Shown here piece by piece: positions 58,932 through 64,000 of a stretch of DNA of 64,000 bases. Position 1 is the stretch's first letter. Each line of letters begins with the position of its first letter. A model generated the notes under the pieces. The model was not told the origin of the DNA, made no database searches, and worked only from the letters and a program-made list of their open reading frames with translations. The DNA is from Williamsia deligens (lineage in GTDB: Bacteria; Actinomycetota; Actinomycetes; Mycobacteriales; Mycobacteriaceae). The translations under genes and the position numbers were made by a program. The stretch spans positions 1-64,000 of the forward strand of contig NZ_JAMTCI010000002.1 in the NCBI RefSeq assembly GCF_024171765.1, given 5' to 3'.

Positions 58932-60749
58932 GTGAGCGACGACGACACGCCCCGTTATCTGCCCATCGCCGACCACGGGGTGATCGGTGACCTGCGCACG
59001 GCGGCGCTCGTCGGCATCGACGGTCGCATCGACTGGTTCTGTTGTCCCCGGTTCGATTCGCCCAGTGTGTTCGGGTCGCTGCTGGACTCGTCGAAGGGCG
59101 GATCCTGGGACGTGTCGATGGTCGACGGGCTGGTGTCGACCAGGCAGTTCTACCTCCCCGACTCGAACGTCCTCGTCACCCGCTTCATGAGCGAGGACGG
59201 CGTCGCCGAGGTGCAGGACCTGATGCCGCTGGCCAAGCCGCGAGATCCGGACCACCGCAGCCGCATCGTGCGGCGCATCGAATGTGTCCGCGGCCGCGTC
59301 ACCATGTCCACCCGTGTCGACCCCGCCTTCGACTACGGGCGTGCTGAGCACACGGCGACGGCCGTCGACGACACACACGTCACGCTCACCGGCGGGGACC
59401 TGACGTTGTACCTGGCGTCCGACGTGCCGCTCGAGGTCGACGGCGGCGTCGTCTCCGCCCTCATCCGGCTCGGTGTCGGCGAGGCCGCCACGTTCTCGCT
59501 CGGCGTCGACGAGATCCCCGACGACGAGGTCGACTCCGACGCGTCGGACGACATCATCCACGGCACCGTCCGCTTCTGGCAGGCGTGGCTGGCGCAGTCG
59601 AACTACACCGGCCGGTGGCGGGAGATGGTGCACCGCTCGGCGCTGGCGCTGAAGTTGATGACGCACGAGCCGACCGGCGCCATCGTCGCATCGGTCACCA
59701 CCGCGCTGCCCGAGGAGATCGGCGGCGAGCGCAACTGGGACTACCGCTATGTCTGGATCCGCGACGCCGCGTTCTCGCTCTACGGACTCCTTCGGCTCGG
59801 CTTCAACGACGAGGCCGCGGCGTTCATGGGGTGGCTCACCCGTCGCTTCAGCGACGGCAACGACGCCGACGGTCGTCCCCTGCGCCTGATGTACACCATC
59901 GACGGCGAGACGCCCCCGGACGAGGAGCCCCTCGAGCACTGGGAGGGATACCGCGGATCGACCCCGGTCAACATCGGCAACGGCGCGACCAACCAGATGC
60001 AGCTCGACATCTACGGCGAACTCATCGACTCGGTCTACCTGTTCAACAAGTACGGGCCCGGGATCTCCTGGAACTCGTGGAATCAGTTGTGCGGGGTCAT
60101 GTCCTGGCTCGTCGACAACTGGGACCAGACCGACGAGAGCATCTGGGAGGTGCGGTCGGAGTCGCAGAACTTCGTCTACTCGCGGCTGATGTGCTGGGTG
60201 GCGTTCGAGCGCATGATCCGGATGAGCCGGCAACGCGGTCTGCCGGGCGACGTCGCGACGTGGATGCAGACGCGCGACGAGATCTTCGACCAGATCATGA
60301 CGAAGGGATGGAACGAGGAGCGCCAGACCTTCACGCAGACATTCGAATCCGAGCGTCTCGACGCGTCGCTGCTGCTGATCCCCGCGGTCAAGCTGCTCTC
60401 CCCCACCGACCCGCGATTCCTCTCGACGCTGACGGCGATCGAGGACCAGCTCGTCAGCGACTCACTGGTGTTCCGATACGACGCCAGCGATCACGACGAC
60501 GGGTTGACCGGCACCGAGGGGACGTTCTCCCTGTGCTCGTTCTGGTACGTCGAGGCGTTGACGCGGGTGGGGCGTCGTGCGGACGCCCGACTGGCGATGG
60601 AGAAGATGTTCACCCACGCCAATCACCTGGGTCTCTATGCCGAGCAGGTGGGACTGACCGGCGAGCAGCTCGGCAACTTCCCGCAGGCGTTCACCCATCT
60701 CGCGCTGATCAGCGCCGCGTTCAACCTCGACCGGGAGCTCGGGAACTGA
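58932..60749 (+). CDS. Glycoside hydrolase family 15 protein, trehalase-like
   Basis: A 605-residue GH15 enzyme. The N-terminal domain begins YLPIADHGVIGDLRTAALVG and IDWFCCPRFDSPSVFG, diagnostic of the bacterial GH15 glucoamylase/trehalase group. The (alpha/alpha)6 barrel holds GERNWDYRYVWIRDAAFSLY (W-D-Y-R-Y-x-W-x-R-D), one catalytic glutamate in DESIWEVRSES and a second in GTEGTFSLCSF. In mycobacteria the related protein is a trehalase, so trehalose hydrolysis is likely. The GTG start is at 58932. It is 66 bases after the CoA-binding gene. Confidence 0.9.
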   Translation: MSDDDTPRYLPIADHGVIGDLRTAALVGIDGRIDWFCCPRFDSPSVFGSLLDSSKGGSWDVSMVDGLVSTRQFYLPDSNVLVTRFMSEDGVAEVQDLMPLAKPRDPDHRSRIVRRIECVRGRVTMSTRVDPAFDYGRAEHTATAVDDTHVTLTGGDLTLYLASDVPLEVDGGVVSALIRLGVGEAATFSLGVDEIPDDEVDSDASDDIIHGTVRFWQAWLAQSNYTGRWREMVHRSALALKLMTHEPTGAIVASVTTALPEEIGGERNWDYRYVWIRDAAFSLYGLLRLGFNDEAAAFMGWLTRRFSDGNDADGRPLRLMYTIDGETPPDEEPLEHWEGYRGSTPVNIGNGATNQMQLDIYGELIDSVYLFNKYGPGISWNSWNQLCGVMSWLVDNWDQTDESIWEVRSESQNFVYSRLMCWVAFERMIRMSRQRGLPGDVATWMQTRDEIFDQIMTKGWNEERQTFTQTFESERLDASLLLIPAVKLLSPTDPRFLSTLTAIEDQLVSDSLVFRYDASDHDDGLTGTEGTFSLCSFWYVEALTRVGRRADARLAMEKMFTHANHLGLYAEQVGLTGEQLGNFPQAFTHLALISAAFNLDRELGN

Positions 60750-60806
60750 GCCGCGGCGGGTAATCCCGTCCGGCGGGTCAGCCCGATCTGCGGTAAGTCT
60801 GGGTGC

Positions 60807-61259
60807 ATGACGCGAGATGACGTGACCCGCACCATCACCGCCCGGCGGATCGAGCTCGGCCTGACGTGGCAGTCGTTGGCCGACGCGATCGACCGCCCGG
60901 TCGTGTGGACCACCGCCGCGCTGCTCGGTCAGCACCCGATCCCCCGGCCGGAGGCCGAGGTGCTGCTGGAGAAGCTGGGCCTGTCGTCGGATCTCGCGCC
61001 GATCCTCGGCGCGGTCCCGGTCCGCGGCACCGACCGCGACGTGGTCAGCCAGGACCCGACGATCTACCGCCTCTACGAGGCCCTCGCCGTCTACGGCCCG
61101 GCGCTGAAGGAACTGATCCACGAGCAGTTCGGCGACGGCATCATGAGCGCCATCAACTTCAGTGTGGACATCGCGAAGAAGCCGCATCCGTCCGGCGACC
61201 GGGTCGTCATCACCCTCGACGGCAAGTTCCTCGCCTACGACTGGGTCTCCGCCGACTGA
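60807..61259 (+). CDS. cynS: Cyanase (cyanate hydratase)
   Basis: A 150-residue enzyme that converts cyanate and bicarbonate to ammonia and CO2. The catalytic residues R88, E91 and S114 lie in DPTIYRLYEALAVYG and GDGIMSAINF, eight positions earlier than in the E. coli enzyme but with identical spacing. The N-terminal domain has the usual helix-turn-helix-like fold (ELGLTWQSLADAIDR). It needs no cofactor and forms decamers. No carbonic anhydrase or cyanate transporter is adjacent. It stands between the trehalase-like gene and zwf. Confidence 0.96.
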   Translation: MTRDDVTRTITARRIELGLTWQSLADAIDRPVVWTTAALLGQHPIPRPEAEVLLEKLGLSSDLAPILGAVPVRGTDRDVVSQDPTIYRLYEALAVYGPALKELIHEQFGDGIMSAINFSVDIAKKPHPSGDRVVITLDGKFLAYDWVSAD

Positions 61260-61262
61260 CCG

Positions 61263-61301
61263 GGTCCCGCCGCCCGACGGACGGCGAGACTGGCGGGGAC
61301 C
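61263..61301. terminator. Hairpin between convergent cynS and zwf
   Basis: GGTCCCGCC (61263-61271) pairs with GGCGGGGACC (61292-61301) with one bulged G. A smaller hairpin is possible in the loop. Confidence 0.55.
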
Positions 61302-61314
61302 GGAGCCGTTTGCC

Positions 61315-62730
61315 CTACTTCCCGGTGACGAACCAGCCGATGGGTGCGGCCAACTCGTCCGCCGCGCCGGGTCCCATCGACCCCGCGGGGTACGGCTGGA
61401 CCTTCGGCGGGTTGTCGAGCAGCGGCGCCGCGACCGTCCAGACGTGGGCGAGCCCGTCGGGGCGGGTGAACAGCGACCGGTCGCCGTCGAGGACGTCGTT
61501 GAGCAGACGCGAGTACGGCGAGAGCGCGCCACCGTTGTCGGAGTCGACGGTGTCCAACGGCAGGTCGAGGTGGGCGATCGCGAGATCCTCACCGGGGCCG
61601 GGCTCCTTCACCGTGACGGTGATGTCGATGCTGCCGTCGCCGGATAGGTCGAAGGTGAGTGCCGCGCCGCCGGCGGGGATGTGGGTGATCGGCCCGTCCT
61701 CGGGGCGACGGAACACCAGCGTGACCCGCTGTGCGGAGACGCCGAGCATCTTGCCGGTCCGCAGGACGAACGGCACGTCCCGCCAGCGATCGGTGTCGAC
61801 CCAGAGTCGCGCCGCGACGAAGGTGTCGGTGGTGGAGTCGTCGGCGATGCCCTCGGTCTCCCGGTAGCCGTCGAACTGCCCGAGGACCACCTCGGAGGTG
61901 TCGATGGGCCGGAAGGCCGCGATCACCGATTCGCGGGCGGTCTGCAGGTCGTCGGCCCCGAGGCTCAGCGGCGGCTCCATCGCCACCTCGGCCGCCACCT
62001 GGAACAGGTGGGTGACCACCATGTCGAGCACGGCGCCGGTCGCGTCGTAGAACTCCGCGCGATCGGCGATGTCGAGGGTCTCGGGGATGTCGATCTGCAC
62101 CTGCTCGACGTGCTCCCGGTTCCACAGCCCGGCGAACATGCCGTTGGCGAAACGGAGGATGTGCAGGTTCTGCGTGCTCTCCTTGCCCAGGAAATGGTCG
62201 ATCCGATAGACCTGCTTCTCGTCGAAGACCTCGTGGACGGCCTCGTCGAGCTCGGTGAAGGACGACTGCGAGGTCCCGAAGGGCTTCTCGTACACCACCC
62301 GTGACCCCTCGGCGAGACCGTGCTCGCCCAGGGCCTTCGTGTACTCGGTGAACGTGCTCGGGGGCAACGCGATGTAGTGGACCAGCTGGACGTCCTCGCC
62401 GCCGAGGTCGTCGTCGTTGCGGATCTCCTCGATCACGTCGACGAGCTCCCCGGGGTCCTCCGCGGTGAACCCACCGCCGGCGAAGCGCAGGTTCGCCGCG
62501 AACGCGTCCCACGAGTCGTCCGCTCCGTCGCCGAACTCCTCGAGCGCCGACTTCACATGGTCGCGGAACTCGTCGTCGGTGCGACGGCCGCGGCCGTTGC
62601 CCACGAGACGCCAGCGCTCCGGGAGCAGGTCGCGGCGTTCGAGTTCGTAGAAGGCGGGCAGCACCATCCGTTTGGCGAGATCGCCGGTGGCGCCGAACAA
62701 GACGAAGACCGTGGGGGTGTCGGCGGGCAT
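61315..62730 (-). CDS. zwf: Glucose-6-phosphate dehydrogenase
   Basis: A 471-residue enzyme of the oxidative pentose phosphate pathway that makes 6-phosphogluconolactone and NADPH. The cofactor loop is FGATGDLAKRM (residues about 12-22), the active-site signature is YRIDHFLGKESTQN with the catalytic histidine, and the E-K-P-F-G motif is VVYEKPFGT. The length suits the shorter, second zwf copy known from mycobacteria rather than the tal-opcA-linked form. ATG 62730 is used; GTG codons at 62736 and 62739 are possible leaderless starts. Confidence 0.95.
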   Translation of the reverse strand: MPADTPTVFVLFGATGDLAKRMVLPAFYELERRDLLPERWRLVGNGRGRRTDDEFRDHVKSALEEFGDGADDSWDAFAANLRFAGGGFTAEDPGELVDVIEEIRNDDDLGGEDVQLVHYIALPPSTFTEYTKALGEHGLAEGSRVVYEKPFGTSQSSFTELDEAVHEVFDEKQVYRIDHFLGKESTQNLHILRFANGMFAGLWNREHVEQVQIDIPETLDIADRAEFYDATGAVLDMVVTHLFQVAAEVAMEPPLSLGADDLQTARESVIAAFRPIDTSEVVLGQFDGYRETEGIADDSTTDTFVAARLWVDTDRWRDVPFVLRTGKMLGVSAQRVTLVFRRPEDGPITHIPAGGAALTFDLSGDGSIDITVTVKEPGPGEDLAIAHLDLPLDTVDSDNGGALSPYSRLLNDVLDGDRSLFTRPDGLAHVWTVAAPLLDNPPKVQPYPAGSMGPGAADELAAPIGWFVTGK

Positions 62731-62765
62731 GGTCACCACTATGCCCGACGCGGTCGCGCCCCGTG

Positions 62766-63236
62766 TCAGTCGTCGGCGGCGAGTGAGAAGACGGGGATCA
62801 CGCGGTCGGTGCGTTGTTCGTACAGGCGGAAATTCGGCCACACGTCGAGCAGGTCCTGCCATGCCCGCGCGCGGTCGTCCCCGTCGAGCTCGCGCCACCG
62901 CACCCGCGTGGCGGAGCCGTCGCGCACGATCTCGGCGGTCTCACAGGCGCGCAGGTTGTGAACCCATGCGGGCATCTTCGGGTTGCCGAAGTAGGACCCC
63001 GCAATGAGAAAGTCGCCGTCGCGCGGCGCGCAGAGCAGGGGCGTCGAGCGGACAACGCCGGACTTGCGGCCCGGGACCCGGAGCACCAGGTTCGGCAGCC
63101 CGGCGATGTCGAGGACGCTGACGCGCCCCCCGGATGCGCGTTGCAGCCGCATGTCCGTCTTCTCGATGACGGGCAACAGCTTCGGCATCCAACTGATCGC
63201 GCCGACGCGCACGGCGATCGGTGTCAGCAGGCCCAT
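62766..63236 (-). CDS. Deazaflavin (F420)-dependent nitroreductase family protein
   Basis: A 156-residue split-barrel protein of the Ddn/FGD-like family. Signature elements are VLRVPGRKSGVVRSTPLLC (G-R-K-S-G-x-x-R-x-x-P-L), GDFLIAGSYFGNPKMPAWVH (G-S-x-G-x-P-x-x-P-x-W-x-x-N), and NLRACETAEIVRDG. It should use F420H2 to reduce enones, quinones or nitro groups, often at the membrane. The ATG at 63236 is preceded by AGGGAG 7 bases upstream. It is 35 bases upstream of zwf on the same strand. Confidence 0.9.
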   Translation of the reverse strand: MGLLTPIAVRVGAISWMPKLLPVIEKTDMRLQRASGGRVSVLDIAGLPNLVLRVPGRKSGVVRSTPLLCAPRDGDFLIAGSYFGNPKMPAWVHNLRACETAEIVRDGSATRVRWRELDGDDRARAWQDLLDVWPNFRLYEQRTDRVIPVFSLAADD

Positions 63237-63320
63237 CGACGTCTCCCTCCGACCGGGCTCGCCCGGCATGCCCGCATCCGTCGTCCCGGATGTCCCTCGG
63301 GGGTGACGATACGCAGCGCC

Positions 63321-63749
63321 TCAGCGCAGCGCGGCCAGGTTGTCCACGGACTGTCGGACGTCGGATTCGATGACCTTGGCGACGAACCGGCCGACGGGTC
63401 CACTGAGCAGACCCCCCGACAGGTCGGCGGCGACCTGGAAACTCGACCCGTCACCGTCCGGGGAGACCCGCAGGTCCAGACGGATACGGACACCGCCCTT
63501 GCCGGTGCCCTCGAGGCCGATCCGGGTGGGCGCGTCGTACTCGGTGACGGTCCACGTGATGGTGTTGCGGAACCCCTTGACGCGGATCAGGGACTTGACC
63601 GTGGTGCCCTTCTCGATCGTCTCCGGGACGTCGGATCGCCAACCGCCGAAGATGGTGAGCCACTCGTCGAAACGTCGGAGATCCGACGCCAGCGACCACG
63701 CTGTCGCGGGGTCGACATCGCTGCGGACGGTCACGTTCAGTTCTGCCAC
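63321..63749 (-). CDS. SRPBCC/START-like protein
   Basis: A 142-residue helix-grip protein: VAELNVTVRSDVDPATAWSL at the start, a run of strands including GFRNTITWTVTEYDAPTRIG, and a long C-terminal helix (PVGRFVAKVIESDVRQSVDN). It resembles type II toxin-antitoxin RatA/polyketide-cyclase-like proteins that bind lipophilic ligands. The GTG at 63749 is fixed by a perfect AGGAGG 6 bases upstream. It is divergent from the mycolate cyclopropane synthase by 162 bases, so a lipid-related role is possible. Confidence 0.85.
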   Translation of the reverse strand: MAELNVTVRSDVDPATAWSLASDLRRFDEWLTIFGGWRSDVPETIEKGTTVKSLIRVKGFRNTITWTVTEYDAPTRIGLEGTGKGGVRIRLDLRVSPDGDGSSFQVAADLSGGLLSGPVGRFVAKVIESDVRQSVDNLAALR

Positions 63750-63911
63750 CGGTGCCTCCTGGTCCCTCGTCGACGACCCTACGGGGGTACCCGTCACGAC
63801 CGAGGCCATGCACGTTTGTGACCTGCGACACGAGTACCCTGAGCACCGCCGTGCCCCCGTCGGGGCCGATGAGATCAGCGATGGACAACCCAACCGGAAG
63901 GTGCTGTCCCC

Positions 63912-64000
63912 ATGACCGAGCTCGACCCGTTCTACGAGGACGTCCAGGCCCACTACGACCTCTCGAACGACTTCTTCGACCTGTTCCTCGACCCGTCGCG
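63912..64000 (+). CDS. Cyclopropane/mycolic acid synthase, N-terminus only
   Basis: An ATG at 63912 opens a frame to the window edge reading TELDPFYEDVQAHYDLSND, then FFDLFLDPS. This is the unmistakable N-terminus of SAM-dependent cyclopropane fatty acid/mycolic acid synthases (CmaA/PcaA/MmaA-like): the V-Q-x-H-Y-D-x-S-N/D-D-F-F segment that lies over the active site. The catalytic and SAM-binding parts lie beyond the window. It modifies the meromycolate or fatty acyl chains of the cell envelope. Its presence supports a mycolate-making organism. Confidence 0.88.
   Translation, partial: MTELDPFYEDVQAHYDLSNDFFDLFLDPS

Noticed and set aside
1-64000. tRNA or rRNA genes, CRISPR arrays, insertion sequences, phage genes
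   Set aside because: No cloverleaf, repeat-spacer array, transposase or integrase-like frame could be recognised by eye anywhere in the window.

Overview
The window is a 64 kb stretch of GC-rich chromosome from a mycolic-acid-producing actinobacterium (order Mycobacteriales; a Gordonia-, Williamsia- or Rhodococcus-like genome fits best). The evidence is the strong third-position GC, the many GTG starts and 4-bp GTGA overlaps, several leaderless-looking starts, a cutinase, a 1174-residue carboxylic acid reductase, an F420-type nitroreductase, a KstR-type operator and a cyclopropane/mycolic acid synthase running off the right edge. I see no rRNA, tRNA, IS element, CRISPR array or prophage gene. 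The content is typical accessory catabolism, efflux and redox metabolism with many local regulators.

Layout. 1-6.3 kb: a truncated gene, an AT-richer intergenic hairpin, an ArsR regulator, an MFS pump overlapping an Xre/MbcA-type antitoxin-like gene, a decayed fragment, then a TetR regulator facing a membrane-protein operon across three evenly spaced operators. 6.4-11.9 kb: a possibly frameshifted gene, azoreductase/MarR with two operator boxes, an MFS pump, a glycosyltransferase and a small zinc-ribbon-like protein. 11.9-18.6 kb: an amine-use module (IclR regulator, two APC permeases, copper amine oxidase, His/Met-rich membrane protein, MarR). 18.7-30.6 kb: oxidoreductases, a flavoprotein-YceI pair, an Fe(II)/2OG dioxygenase-methyltransferase operon facing a second methyltransferase, an MpaB-type oxygenase, an epoxide hydrolase, glutaminase-STAS fused and overlapping a third methyltransferase, and an LLM flavin oxidoreductase coupled to an acidic repeat peptide.

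30.7-39.8 kb: TetR and quinone reductase around a triple 14-bp repeat, an acetate-type permease, small stress/START proteins, an aquaporin with a leader hairpin, an MFS pump with its own palindrome, an SDR, a secreted cutinase and a GyrI-like protein. 39.8-52.7 kb: an AurF-type diiron oxygenase, acyl-CoA ligase, PAS-ANTAR regulator, dienelactone hydrolase, a KstR-box nitronate-monooxygenase-like enzyme, an FAH-family hydrolase, a P450 and carboxylic acid reductase. 52.8-64 kb: a single-chain nitrate reductase/CysJ-like flavoprotein, metY with its CoA-binding partner, a GH15 trehalase-like enzyme, cyanase, glucose-6-phosphate dehydrogenase, an F420-type nitroreductase, a START-like protein and the mycolate cyclopropane synthase start.

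How the parts fit: nitrogen acquisition recurs (amine oxidase, glutaminase, nitrate reductase, cyanase, nitronate oxidation), as does oxidative handling of lipophilic carbon (P450, carboxylic acid reductase, acyl-CoA ligase, epoxide hydrolase, KstR box, cutinase). Most modules are short divergent units with a regulator next to its target. The least explained parts are the PhyH/methyltransferase/MpaB neighbourhood (22.4-26 kb), the orphan antitoxin-like gene, and several very small genes (6.2, 11.7, 30.5 and 45.3 kb).
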